This document shows positions 46,215-57,723 of a DNA stretch of 64,000 nt, one piece after another. This stretch comes from Rostrohypoxylon terebratum. Lineage: Eukaryota; Ascomycota; Sordariomycetes; Xylariales; Hypoxylaceae. A program made the position numbers and the translations under genes. The number at the start of each line of letters is the position of its first letter. The stretch's first letter is position 1. The stretch covers positions 124,001-188,000 of the forward strand of contig MU385883.1 in NCBI GenBank assembly GCA_022497145.1, in the 5' to 3' direction. The notes below the pieces were generated by a model. It did no database searches, was not told the DNA's origin, and was given only the letters and a program-made list of their open reading frames with translations.

Positions 46215-46839
46215 GTCTGAGATGAGAGCGAGATACCCAAGGCCAATTCCCAAAGACCGGACATCTCAGATGTAACACAGCCCCCCGAATGTAGTACGGT
46301 ATGAGCTGGGACTTTGTTATCCAAAGCCGGGACTTGCATGATAATTGATTCCGTAACGCCGAGATACTGAGATCGGTGACCGTCGGTGGTGACATCAGGA
46401 GTATCGGAAGCGAAAACGATACCCGTCTCACCAGGGGCGACGTAGGCAGTGGTATTGTCATTGGGGACAGTTATCAAACCTATTCCCTTGATAAAAATAA
46501 CCCATCTTGACTTCGTTAGCCATTGTTGAATACTAAGGTACCTAGCTTAAGCCAAACAAAGGGGTGGACTCACTGATTGTATGGTGCACTGTGGATACCT
46601 TGGTCATAATTGGGCGGGATGAAAGTGTAGGACAAGTTAGCAACACCTCCGAGATCCGCCGAGTAAATGCTACTCCTGTTAAGAACATTATGTGAAGTGA
46701 ATGCATTATCAAGCTGCCAGCATTGAATGGTGGAGTGGCCGTTTACGGCAGCAACAGCAGTCACATTTGGCTTGAGTTGAGCTGCGACTGAACCGAGCAG
46801 CAAAGTTGATATTATAGTAGAACGAATTGGGTTATACAT
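46211..46839 (-). CDS. Secreted cupin-like protein
   Basis: Two exons on the minus strand, 46839-46574 and 46505-46211, give 186 residues. Signal peptide MYNPIRSTIISTLLLGSVAA. The mature protein is a small beta-barrel type. VNGHSTIQCWQLDNAF comes first, then GGVANLSYTFIPPNYDQGIHSAPYNQWVIFIKGIGLITVP, and GETGIVFASDT with TDGHRSQYLG, which fit the two short cupin motifs. A C-terminal cysteine lies near GGCVTSEM. The family is a group of fungal secreted cupin-fold proteins that I recall as uncharacterised. Metal binding is possible through His in GIHSAP and DGHRSQ, but a full cupin metal site (three His and one Glu) is not evident. The intron is required to join NQ to WVIFIKG. A TATATA element lies 92 bases upstream, and a perfect hairpin overlaps the stop codon. 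Confidence 0.8.
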
Positions 46840-46930
46840 TTTGAAGCGGGGTTATCCGTAAGAATTACGATAGTAAGAAAGGTAAAAAAGGAAGGATATT
46901 CCACGAAGATCCCAGATAGGGTCCCGTGAA

Positions 46931-46936
46931 TATATA
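46931..46936 (-). promoter_or_regulatory. TATA element of the cupin-like gene
   Basis: TATATA lies 92 bases upstream of the ATG at 46839 (minus strand), in a good position for a fungal core promoter. Confidence 0.45.
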
Positions 46937-49470
46937 GAAAAGGAAGCTTACGTTGCCCCCTCATGTGATAGCCCGGTTCCTAGGTAACGCCATGCAGTGT
47001 AGCCATATTTGAACGATGTTGGTTGCTATGCTCCGAATCCTATCTGCATCTTGGTACATAGTGCCCGAGATGCGGGCGGCGGGTGTCTCCGTCATGACGA
47101 GAGGACATAAATCACTCGTCTTTAGCGTATCCTCGCAATGGCATCCACCTCGGCCTATTGGTGGATGTGCGGCCTACTTTCTTAAGTCAGCTATATGGTG
47201 ACATTGGCTAATCGAAACCTGTACCACTATCCGAGTAGAGGTCCCCAGATCCCCAGAGGGACCATGAGGCTCTACGTACTCCCTTAGTGATGCGGCCGTG
47301 ATGAGGTATTGAGCCTCGCGTGCATGTGCCTACTAATTGTCGATCATCAATACTTTAACCAGCTGACCGGTCCTAGTGCTATCGATAGATAATACTAATT
47401 TACCACATATTTCGATGTTTGGACTCACCTAGGCTTAGCAACTATTTCGGACAGACCGGAGTCTACCTACCTTAGCACCTATATGAGGACGAAAACCGGA
47501 CCTTCTCATCTGATGTATACTGGAGTATATACCTGGTATTTAGTTAAGTGCCCACCGAAGTTATCGGGATGTGCTTATGATCAGGTAGGTTCCCTCTCCC
47601 TAGCAAGAGGAGAAAATGTATTGATATTCGGTTTGGCTGATTCGACGAACCGCAAAATGGGATCGGGAGAGCTATAATACCACTTAGCAGACCTGAGCAA
47701 CGAGAGTATCCGAACATGCGATCCCAGCAACTCGGGTACATCCATGGATCTAACCGGGTCCATACTATCGGAAACAGGTAGAGTCCCGTTTTTTCCAATG
47801 CCTCAAAACGAAATGTTCCCTGTCCTATCCTTGCTTCTTCCCGTTTATAACCACGTGTTTGTCCCCATCTAGCTAATTCCGTTTGAATATCCCCTTTAGT
47901 CATAATGATTTATGTGCGAGTTGCCTATTTTGGCCGTCATCCTCGAGACCTACTCCATATTAGGAAAATGTGTGACTTTGTTAGTAGGATTGCTTTTGTG
48001 CTAAGGATTCCTTCGGCGGGTATATGGAATGAGATATAGTCAAACTCCTCAGAACGCAAGGGAAAGAGTTTGCGTGCTAACCTGACATGAAGACCTGATC
48101 AATTCAAGTCATTATCACGGCGTCGTTCTTAGAAACTGTTCTTCAAAGTGGATATAACAGGAACGAGGAGATATATCACCTTACGCAGTATTATGATATC
48201 AGGAAATAGTTGAGTACTTATTTAATTTATGAGAATATAAAGTAATATTTGCCACGGGAATCACGATAAGTTACAAATCAACGATATTTTTCATACTATT
48301 TTATATAGGTATCTATTGCATCCATCCGGAGACTTATTTCAAAGAACAAGGAGAGATAAATTTATCATGTGTAGTAAAATGGCTTAACAGATTGCGGACT
48401 GGGTATTCTTTACTTTAATACACGATAGAAAATCGCCATTCGAAGATCTGCACGAGGTTGGCATTCATCGGAATTGCTATACATGGGTTTCTGTGATTTG
48501 TCTAAGCCAACTACGGCTTAATATCCACAACAATGATCGTCATATTTTCTGCCAAGCTACTGAACCTTTTCTACTTAAAAAAGGGTTCGTCACAATGGTC
48601 TAGTGTAGTAGATCGCATAAAGGTTTTTGTTAACGCTATCCTCGGTTAATATAATAAATATTGCTAAAATATTTACATAGTAATACTTGGCCGTATGATA
48701 TGTATTAGCATGAACATTAGGTAGACTAGCTTGGAAAACGAAGATGTCGTTGTTAACATTTTAAAATCATAAGGAAATGAATGGATCGAAGACACGTGGC
48801 ATCCCTCAAGTTTACCTACCTACCTACTTACATTCCGAGATTGCCTGTAGGCTGTAGCCGAATGTAAGCTCGGCCGAGTCGGGACAACGGCTGTTTGACA
48901 CTATATGAAAGGAGGCTTCCTCACCAGTAACGGACCGACAAGAAGGGCGGCATTGAGATCCGACCAGATTCTAACATTCGATCAACATGTTGAATCTCAT
49001 TCAGATGGTGGGTATTGGGTATGACCTGATTCGCCTGCCCGACATTCATGGCCAGGGTAAGCCATACCTGGCATACCTGGTTGACCTGGTTGACGTGGTA
49101 TGTAGCATCGAGATCCATGGCTTATAGTAGAAGAGCCCCCAGTTCGCTTTTTGATACGAATCTTGATGATGTTATATTTTGTGCAGCCTAGCCCAACCGC
49201 GAAAAAAAAGAGACCGTGTTAATACTACTGTCGTGTCGCATTTATGAATCAGCTTGACCTTCGACAATCCACTCGAGCTTTTTCTTTTTTTCTTTTAGAG
49301 AAAGGGGGGGGGGTTTCAGCTGAGTAATACCTAGACTGTGGAACAGATTTAATATGAGATTGTTGATATAATGAAATTTCGGGGAACCGGATGATCAGCA
49401 AATGACCTACATTAGCGATATTTATAAACTAGTGAGAAAACTGTACACAATCACTAAGATCTGGGGGTGG

Positions 49471-49621
49471 ACGTGCTAGAAGGACCTTAGAAAAAGTGCC
49501 CTATGTATTAATAGTACCGTGATGCACTGTACATCTCCCGGTTTCTGACTGGTCAACCAGGACAGTGTATAACAGTATTATTAACACATGGGGCACTTTT
49601 TCTGAGGTCCTTCTGCGTGCT
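49471..49621. mobile_element. MITE-like hairpin element with flanking repeat
   Basis: The left arm starts at 49478 and the right arm ends at 49614. AGAAGGACCTTAGAAAAAGT on the left matches the reverse complement of the right arm with one mismatch, and pairing continues through GCCCTATGTATTAATAGTAC to about 40 bp. The inner halves also pair loosely (CACTGTACATCTCCCGG against CACTGTCCTGG), so nearly the whole 137 bp folds back. ACGTGCT (49471-49477) and GCGTGCT (49615-49621) flank it as a near-perfect 7-bp direct repeat. It has no coding capacity. This is the form of a non-autonomous DNA transposon, not matched to a named family. Confidence 0.7.
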
Positions 49622-50034
49622 AACCGTGCTGTTGCGGAAGCTGAGCAGATAGGCAGATGGGCTGATGGGCTGATAAGATAATACGGCATTCTGTTCCAAG
49701 GCTGTTTCGAGTTTCTACTAGGTATGTAAGAACGAACGATTTCCAAGGTTCAAGGTTGTGATTCCAGAGTTCCAGAGTTCTAAAGTTCCAGGATTCTAGA
49801 AGCTAAAAAATTAAGCTGCGTAGTAAAATCAAGCTAAAATCACATGGAAATTTTTTTTTTACTTGCCTCCAGCTAGTATTATATAACATTCCCCGCAATC
49901 CAACCACTAGTACTTCGCAGAAGTTCGCACTACGTACTGCAAAGTACCTAGCTAGTACCTATTAACACACCTCATCACCTCCACCACCTCCACAGCTACT
50001 AATAGTACTAGTTCCTCACATCGAAGGAGAGAAC

Positions 50035-50062
50035 AAAAAAAAAAAAAAAAAAAAAAAAAAAA
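50035..50062. repeat. Homopolymer tract A28
   Basis: Twenty-eight consecutive A on the plus strand, ending 29 bases from the 3' end of tRNA-Leu. On the tRNA strand it is a poly-T tract that could terminate RNA polymerase III, although a shorter T-run closer to the tRNA would also do so. Confidence 0.9.
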
Positions 50063-50091
50063 CAGAAAAAACAGCAAAATTTTCACTTTCA

Positions 50092-50191
50092 TGACAAGAG
50101 TGGGACTTGAACCCACGCGGATTGCTCCATGAGGAAATTAGGTGTTAAGGTGACCTTAACCTCACGCCATAACCAACTCGGCCATCTTGCC
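50092..50191 (-). tRNA. tRNA-Leu (anticodon AAG) with intron
   Basis: Read on the minus strand. The acceptor stem GGCAAGA pairs with TCTTGTC (one G-T pair), and the discriminator is A. The D arm lies in GGCCGAGTTGGTTATGGC, the anticodon stem is TGAGG/CCTCA, the long variable arm is GGAGCAATCC, and the T arm is GTGGG-TTCAAGT-CCCAC. The anticodon AAG lies at 50157-50155. An 18-nt intron (50153-50136) follows the purine after the anticodon; its CCTTAA can pair with the anticodon loop, as usual for eukaryotic tRNA introns. Type II architecture and A73 confirm leucine identity. B-box GGTTCAAGTCC is present. Mature length 82 nt without CCA. Confidence 0.95.
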
Positions 50192-50685
50192 TTTCAGCAG
50201 CTCTTCTCCAATGGATGTATCATCAACGGAAGGATGTTGGACAACTTGACCTACTATCGTTAATTATGTACCTACTATGTACAGTGCTACACCTACCTGT
50301 ACAGTAGGCAGGTTCACCGTTCTACAGCACCTAATACCGCTTATCCTCACGCTACCAGGTACCTGGGAACCTTGGAATAATAGCCCCAGAGCGGGAGCCC
50401 CTAAGGCACCCACAGCCCCCTTTTCTACCCACCATCCTAAATACTATCCACACATACACCGTCAATTTTATAAATCATGTTGTCCATTTTTTTTCATCAT
50501 ATGTTCGATTGAATATTGCAACATCTGTGCCATCTTACGTATGTCAAGTCTAAGCAATGTGACCGCTTTTTCTATACCCAAACGATCAGCTCATGACCAG
50601 TTCCAGTGCTTGAAGAAATCAGTACCAGTTCCCAAGCCAACTTGAAAGAAAAGCTGTAATTAATATTATATAGGTATCTTCTAGG
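50192..50685. other. Intergenic, no gene seen
   Basis: About 490 bases between the tRNA and the 3' end of the FAD-linked oxidase. The frame 50277-50645 is not supported. Confidence 0.5.
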
Positions 50686-52876
50686 TTAAATCTTTCTACA
50701 CAATTTACTGTTTTGTGAAGGCAAGTTTCCTAATATCATCTCAGACATTTTCCAATCTTCCGATCCAACAGCAGTGTGGGCATAGAAAACGCCAAACGGG
50801 TCATAAAACTGTTTGATGCGATATAGCCTCGGATAATTCTCCCCGAAGAATGCCTGGCTAAAATTTGGTTCGATATAATCTGCCTCCGACATGTAAGCGC
50901 CTGCCCCTGGCGATACATCTCGCCAGCGTTGCATCCAGCCGTATGTGAGCCTGTCACTGGCGGCTTTCATGTCCGCCTCAGAACTAGACGTACTCCAAAG
51001 CGTCGCCGCGATAGCATGCATCACCGTGTTTCTCCATGCCGGATTCACAGCGTTATCCGGATATCCCGTCTTGGGCGCGGCCGCGATATTGAATGCGACA
51101 ATATAACCGCCTTCCTCGACAACACTTTTGATGGCATCGAACGTGGCATTAAGCTTCGACGCGTCTTGCCAGTTGGATTTAGGAAAGAGACGACTAGCCT
51201 GGCGAATCGCGTTGCTACCCCATGGCTCGACCGGGAAACTCGCATACCACGCGTCATAGAAATCGTCGTACTCGGTGTACACCGGATTGACTTCAATACC
51301 CAACTCTTTGAACCTGGCAAATAAAGGAGCCACCAAAGTCTGAAGTTCAGTCTTGTTCATGCCGGGAGCAAACCACGGGCCCATGTCGGAGAAATATCTA
51401 CCTGGGCCAAGTTTTGAGATCCGAAAGTACTCGTAATTGCCAGCATCGGTGTATGTGATAAACCCGTCGAAGAAGGCACGTAACGCATCCCAGAACTGTG
51501 TATACGAGAGTTTTGGTCCTGTCGCCAAGATATAAGTCAAGGTAGTTACTTTGATCTTTGGATACGCTTTCACGACAACCGACGTAACTACGCCGAAAGT
51601 AGATCCTCCGCCGCCACGTAAGGCCCAGAATAGGGATGGGTGACTCGTCTCGCTTGCGGTCACGAACCGACCATCAGCCGTAACCACTTCCATCGAGAGT
51701 ACCTGATCTGCGGCCATGCCATATATGCTGGATAGGGGTGAATGGCCACCGCCTAGAATATAACCCCCCATGACGCCGACAGTCTAGAATTCATTGTTAG
51801 CCTTTGCACTACTTCCTACAGTACACATCAGATTTCATGAAGTACTTACTCGGCCCTCTCCACCCACGATGGTGACATTATTATTTCTAGCCGCCTCGTA
51901 CGCCTCAAAGGCCTGAACTCCGCTGCCGAGTTTGAATGCGGGACCGCGGTAGGAACCTTGCCGGTAATTCTTGAAGAACTGGATCTGCTTGAGATTGTGA
52001 GTCCAAAGCGACAGCGCCCCCATCCCGACCGACTTCGCGCTGAAGTCGTGGCCCGTGTTCTTAATCACAATGCGCAAATTGAGGTTACGCGCGAAATTGA
52101 TCGCAAGCTGGATTTGGGCCACGTTACGCACTGATACCGCGTATTCTGGGTAGCCGCCAATTGTGCAACTGCTCCGTGAAGGCATGAAAGCCGGCGGCAT
52201 GCAGGTTGACCCCTGAAATAGGACTGCGTTGATTGAGGTGGGGTCTTCGGTGCTATTCCAACTTGTCAGCGCTGTTGTCCTTGTTTCGTTCCCCTTGCGA
52301 AATTTGAAGCTCACTGGTAAATCGATGCATTGATCCAATTGTTAGTGATAAATTCGCATTTGGTTGAGTTGTAGTCCTTGAAGGAATCGTAGCAAGAGGA
52401 TGCGTAAGGAACTGTCTTAATCAAGCCTCCGCCGAGCAAGATATTGAATACTTGCCATGTTGACGAGAAGGGCCAATATGGGTCGCTGGGATACGTTTTA
52501 CAAAATCCAGGTATGGCCCTCTTGGCCAATGTCTCATTCAAGGTCGACTCATTCTGAAAGCTGAACAATGAGATATCTGACAATTCTAAGTTGGTAAGAT
52601 TCGCTATGACAGCATCAGTCAATTGTTCCGTCTCTCCGTCGAAAAGATCCGCGGTTGAATTCGACTCCTTCGCGTCGACGATGGTTACAGCGGGGGCTAC
52701 TGTAGACTCGTTTGCAGCTGAAGACGGGTCAGTACTTATTTCTTTTTTTTTTACTGGCCACCACGGAGTGTAGACTGACAGACTGTAGAATTTCCCACGA
52801 CAATTGTTTGGCCATAAATGACGCGCGGCAGTGAAAAGAGTAGGGCGCTTACGATGAACTTCCTGAAGTAAGACAT
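50686..52876 (-). CDS. Secreted FAD-linked oxidase, BBE-like (mono-covalent type)
   Basis: Four exons on the minus strand, 52876-52780, 52717-52315, 52261-51850 and 51783-50686, give 669 residues. Signal peptide MSYFRKFIVSALLFSLPRVIYG. A Ser/Thr/Asn-rich pre-domain of about 100 residues precedes CKTYPSDPYWPFSSTW and the PCMH FAD-binding domain. The flavin His is in IVIKNTGHDF. The second loop reads GGEGRTVGVMGGYILGGGHSPLSS and lacks the Cys used for bicovalent attachment, so a single 8-alpha-histidyl bond is predicted. A C-terminal BBE region follows (NYPRLYRIKQFYDPFGVFY). Exon 1 joins through donor GTCAGT; the GTCTGT four bases upstream would create a stop. It is likely secreted and oxidises an unknown small molecule or sugar. 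Divergent from the second Pth11-like receptor. Confidence 0.93.
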
Positions 52877-54560
52877 CGTTGCTTCGCGTGCTCAGAAAGC
52901 CGGCGCAAGCTCAATCTCAGCTCAATTTGAAGAAAAGTTGTGAGTAATAACTGAATTGTTGTACCGCTGCCGTATATATTCTACATGGTACCAAATATCT
53001 TACGACGCCTCGTCGGATCCGGTAGGAATGCCGGCTAGGACCCCGTCACCCGCCTGCTTTATCGGAGCATGCCACATGGATTTGTCGGCGTTGCATACCT
53101 GCTGACAAAGTACAACAGTCAACAGTAGCAGCGGATCCACGCACGAGCATCCTTTTACCCCAACCAAAGCCAGGTACCTAGGCATAGCAGGCAAAGTAAA
53201 TACTTGAAAGTATCGGCAGTATTCTGCAGCTTTGCCGAGGATCCGTAATAGACTATAATATCACAGAGGCAAAGTCGAGCTAGGTCTAGGTACCAAAAGA
53301 TGCATGACAGGATAGCATATCCAGCTGAAGCCGTCACGCACTTACCTTCTTGCAGGAAGCTTTTATAAGCTAGCTGGGAGATGTTTATTAATCAATATCG
53401 GGAATCTGGACGTCGTCCAAGACTTGTCCTCTATTAACAAAGCTGTCGATATGGGCTTAAGACTGATTCCTTGGCGGAGCAAAGCAAGATTTGAGGGAAC
53501 ATACGCAGGCATGACTACTCTCCTACACATAACGGAGTTTGCTCTGATTTCGTCCCGGTCAAGCCGTGAGACAAGACACTTCGAATTTTACCCGGACCCT
53601 GGTAGACCGGGCGGCCTGGATAAATTGGTTTTGGCGAATAAAAGAACCGCCAGCAGATGTAGTGTCCAATGCAACTTACTTGAGGTCACATTTACCCCAG
53701 ATAAACTCCCAATGATTAATGCATTTCTAAGACGGGCCGCATTCTAGATCAGCATATGATACGCTATCTCTCCGCAAAATATCCCTGTGATCTTCGCAAT
53801 GGTATGCCGTGATGCCCTGACCTTCACTCTGCTCTACGACCTTAGGATGAGCGAACCTCGGTTATCATTCGATAGATGGCCATTAGGCATGAAAGCTACA
53901 GCATAAGCACCTTAAATAGCGGCATCGGTATATTGCGTGTATTATTTCCAATGGCGCAGACGAATAGATTAGGACCCGGTGTTTCTATGAGATAATAGGG
54001 ATGGCACACAGACTCATCACATGTGCCCTTTCTTTAGTGATCTTCATCTTTTTAGAAACAGCAAGTGGAAAGGATTACAGTTGGATGTTGACAGATGAAC
54101 TTCGGTTGCCGTCTCAAATCATGGCCGTTCTATATTGTATGCAGCCAACAGCCTGGGTAGGATGGAGGATATGGCTTATTGCAGATCAATACCGTTCAAT
54201 AGATCTATGTCTAACTAAGCAAATGCATGAAGGTATGGGGAAGTTATATAGAAGGTCTTGGCTGCAGAATGAACCCATCTACATGATGTCCAATCCCGGT
54301 GAGATAGTCCCGTTTAACCAGATAGAAATGGGTTGCGTATAAGTAAAGAGGCTGAATTCGAAGCTTCTTTTTGAACGAAAACACCTTGTCAGATGCATTT
54401 GGCCTTCCGTGCTGCCGCTGGATGCTACCTGCACGCTGCGTAAGCTGTCCCGAATCCAGGGATATCCTATTATATAGATGGGGGCGTCTGTTCCAAGCGA
54501 GCGGCGCCACTTAGACCTTGACCTAGCGGATATGTTGGGCAATCAACAGATCAAAGGAGT
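52877..54560. other. Divergent intergenic region
   Basis: A 1.7 kb spacer between the second FAD-linked oxidase and the second Pth11-like receptor. It contains a minus-strand TATATA near 52973-52978. The ATG-started frame 54001-54342 has a hydrophobic N-terminus but no further support, and is not called. Confidence 0.5.
52973..52978 (-). promoter_or_regulatory. TATA element of the 52876 oxidase gene
   Basis: TATATA (palindromic) about 97 bases upstream of the oxidase ATG on the minus strand. Confidence 0.4.
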
Positions 54561-56032
54561 ATGGAGTCTTCTCTATATACGTTTATCTCCAGCGTAGCGA
54601 GGCGGCAATCCGCCGAGAGTCCCGGAAGACTATCGGGGGGAGCGACGGATGCATATCCTTATTCACCCCTTCAACATGGCGGCTTCTTCATCTTGTTCTT
54701 CTTTCCTGCAATCGCATTTATAGTCGTATGTCTCAGGATATATGGCAGAATCAGGAGTAGGCAGTTCGGAATTGGTGAGTATCCCAGGAAGAAAAATCAT
54801 GGAAAGGTATCTTACTCGATAGAGCTAATGACGAGCTGTAGATGATGCTCTGGTATGCATTGCCATGGTATGTGATAGCTCTCTTGCTTGGAATAATCGA
54901 TCCTTACAAGCATCAAGATGTTTTCGATTGCCGAAACGGGATGTTCTTATATGGGTAAGTATAACCATGAGGTTTGGTCCAATTGTGGTGGACCCTGCAG
55001 AGCCCCAACACGAGACATAGCTGACTTATATTCCTTATAGCCATGCGCACGGCGTACTTGGGAGTGCACGTGTACGATATCCCGATGGCGGCAGACATAA
55101 GCCTTGGAATGTACTGGAACTATATAATCCAAATCATCTATAACCCGATATTAGCTCTCGTCAAGTGCTCGGTCTTGACATTCCTTCTAAGGATAGGAGG
55201 CCAGAGGCGGAAGATAAGATATTCGATACATGCCCTCAATGTGTTCAATATTGGACTCATGATCGCTATATTCGTGACGGTTGTCTTCCAGTGCTCGCCG
55301 ATCTCGTATTTCTGGAAACGCATCACGGATCCGACTCTCCAGGGAGGATGTATAGATACTGGGATATTCTATGTCACAACTGCAGCGCTGACTATCTTTA
55401 CGGATATCCTGGTCCTTGCCCTTCCTTTCTGGATCTTCATGGGATTGAAAATGGCTCCTAAGGTGAAGTTTGCTATAATGGTTGTGTTCCTCTTAGGAGC
55501 AGTGTAAGTCCATAGATCACGCAAACTGTTGCATAAAAAGCTGACGCAACTCGGTAGGGTTACCATCGTCAGCATCCTCCGGATGTTATGGATTATAGAG
55601 ACGTCTCTGTATCCGATGAAATACGACTACTCGTATGATATAAGATTCACCTATTCCGCCGTCGAGACGAACCTGGCAATTATCACGGCGTCTGGTCCAG
55701 CATTACGGCCATTGTTCATGATCTGGTTTCCTCGTTTCTTCTCTTCACTCCGCGGGACTACAAATCAGAACTACCGTTACCGAGATGGACGGTATACGAA
55801 TAATACAGGAGATGCGAATAAATCTGGAACGAATGGCAACAGCTCGAAGGGAGAACACCTCTATGGTACGTCATCTTTTGCTCTGAGAGATATGAAGAGG
55901 AGGACAGAGATAAGGGGGCACTCTCCAACTACTAGCGAAGAGGAGATTATGACGTACAATGGCATTGTACGGACGACAGAAGTTGAGATACAGTTTGGCG
56001 TCCGACCGCCATCGTCTCCTCGCGAGCAATGA
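54561..56032 (+). CDS. Pth11-like seven-helix receptor (fungal rhodopsin domain)
   Basis: Five exons, 54561-54774, 54842-54867, 54918-54954, 55041-55503 and 55558-56032, give 404 residues. Exons 2 and 3 are only 26 and 37 nt. Exon 2 restores the family motif FGIDDALVCIAM, and exon 3 (MFSIAETGCSYM) carries the frame into AMRTAYLGVHVYDIP. Helices include FFILFFFPAIAFIVVCLRIYGR, MYWNYIIQIIYNPILALVKCSVLTFLLR, HALNVFNIGLMIAIFVTVVFQC, GIFYVTTAALTIFTDILVLALPFWIFMGL and VKFAIMVVFLLGAVVTIVSILRM, with SAVETNLAIITASGPALRPL as the last conserved segment. The C-terminal tail of about 100 residues is polar and Ser/Thr-rich. It is a plasma-membrane receptor-like protein, ligand unknown, without a CFEM domain. 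The acceptor of exon 3 (CATCAAG) is weak, but alternatives break the frame to exon 4. Confidence 0.88.
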
Positions 56033-57723
56033 AAAATCAATAACAAATCAATAGGCAATTCATATAATATCACGGGGAGTGTATATGGGCAGTAGGGTCT
56101 AATAATATCCATAGGGAGGCTATAGCCTTGATGTAAATAATATCAACTTGATACCCATATTATTCTCATTCTATTAAATCTATCAGCAGTTTACTGATCA
56201 ATAATTGTTATGATCTGGTGTCCATGGAGAATACATGCCTAGTGTTTCCCGCTCATTTGATAACAAGGATGCCTCTAAATGGATGGGATGAAGGATTTTT
56301 TACTGTGTGCGATACATAGGTATCTATATTAATGGAGTGTCCTTACTTTCCCTGTCTACCACCCCTAATATCTCATAAACATTGGTAATAACACTAGAAT
56401 TTGTTTTTGCAATCCCATTTTATCTCTGTGTTTCCGAGATCTCCCATATCATGCCATTCAATGAGCCAACCAGATTTCCCATATTATAATCCTTGTTGTC
56501 ATTGAGCGAGAAGTGGTATCGATTTCGGCTACCAGCAGCTACACTGTAGAGATCTAAGTTGGGCAGCCAGTTCACTTCGGGATATGAAGCTTGAATTTAC
56601 AATATATAAAGTTACTTTAATTTTCTTCTTACTATTGCGGGCATCCGCAATGACCAAGAGAAAACATGACCACTGGTGGCTCTTCTAAAATAAAACGAGT
56701 AGCTCGCCTTGGCTAGATTAACAGCATGGCTGCCCATGTGGTTATGTCAGCGAATAAGTTGTGAATAAAGGGGGAGGAACAAGATTGAAGTAAGCTTCAC
56801 TCCACTTTTAGGGTCCTACATCTCCTGATTTTCAAGGTTGTCTGCTGAGCAATTACAATGGGAACTAATGCTCCGAGCCCTATCAATTATAAGTTCAGAA
56901 AAAGGCTAGAGGTAGCCTACATGAATCAGTACAGTCTTGTGATGTTCTCGAGTCATGTTCCTATGAAGAAACACTGGCATGAATGAACTAATTACTTGAT
57001 ATAAGCAAGGGACTACTTTCACGAACTCCTGGAAATCCCTCATTCATGTACAGTACATCCGTTTGTTAGGTATTCTCATCTTAGAGCGGGACGGACCGGG
57101 CCAGGCATCTGTGGATCTGACTTTTCGTTCATGACGGAATTGTTACGTAGCCTCCCAGAACGCTGTCTGGTGGCAACGAGATATGCAACAGCCGATGAGA
57201 TCAGGAGATTAAAGCTAGAGCTTTTCAGGATTATATACTCTTGCATTCTTCCCAAAAAAAAACCCTATTTAGTATGTGATCGACATTTCAACCAGGCTCA
57301 GACCAAGATAAGTTACAATTACTCCAATTTAGAAGAACCATAAACATTATCTGATTCTGTCCCAGAATAATACGACACACCACGTACTAGACGCATACTA
57401 CTGTATCCTACATCACAATGGACCGTGATGACGATTTCGAGTCTACCTGCCTCCCTACTAGGTACCTACTTAGTGCAAAAGGGGTCAACCAAGCCTCGAC
57501 GGTGCCAAGGGACATCAATCAATCAATCAACAGCGACTACCTTACTCACCTCGGGGCACTCTATAGCGAGAGGTGTGTGTCTAAGTCTGATCACGAACTC
57601 TTTTCACACCCGTTCACATACATACACACCACAATACGAGAGCAAGACACGTATTAGCGGATCGTCATGTACGCATTCTTCAACAATCTACCTAATTTCT
57701 ACACCGCTCATCTCTAGTTAGCA
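56033..57723. other. Gene-free stretch, part 1
   Basis: AT-rich spacer after the receptor gene. It contains CTAGGTACCTAC-type words near 57459-57470. Short frames (57131-57343, 57418-57721) look random. Confidence 0.5.

Larger units (their letters stand above)
46840..50091. other. Gene-poor AT-rich region with MITE-like element
   Basis: A 3.2 kb stretch with no gene I can support. It contains the MITE-like hairpin (49471-49621), several poly-A/T tracts and very AT-rich DNA around 48120-48760. At its right end is an A28 tract (50035-50062) next to tRNA-Leu. Confidence 0.6.

Noticed and set aside
54001..54342. 113-codon ATG frame with a signal-like N-terminus
   Set aside because: It is an isolated frame with no motif and no clear promoter; it may be chance. 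Transcript data would decide.
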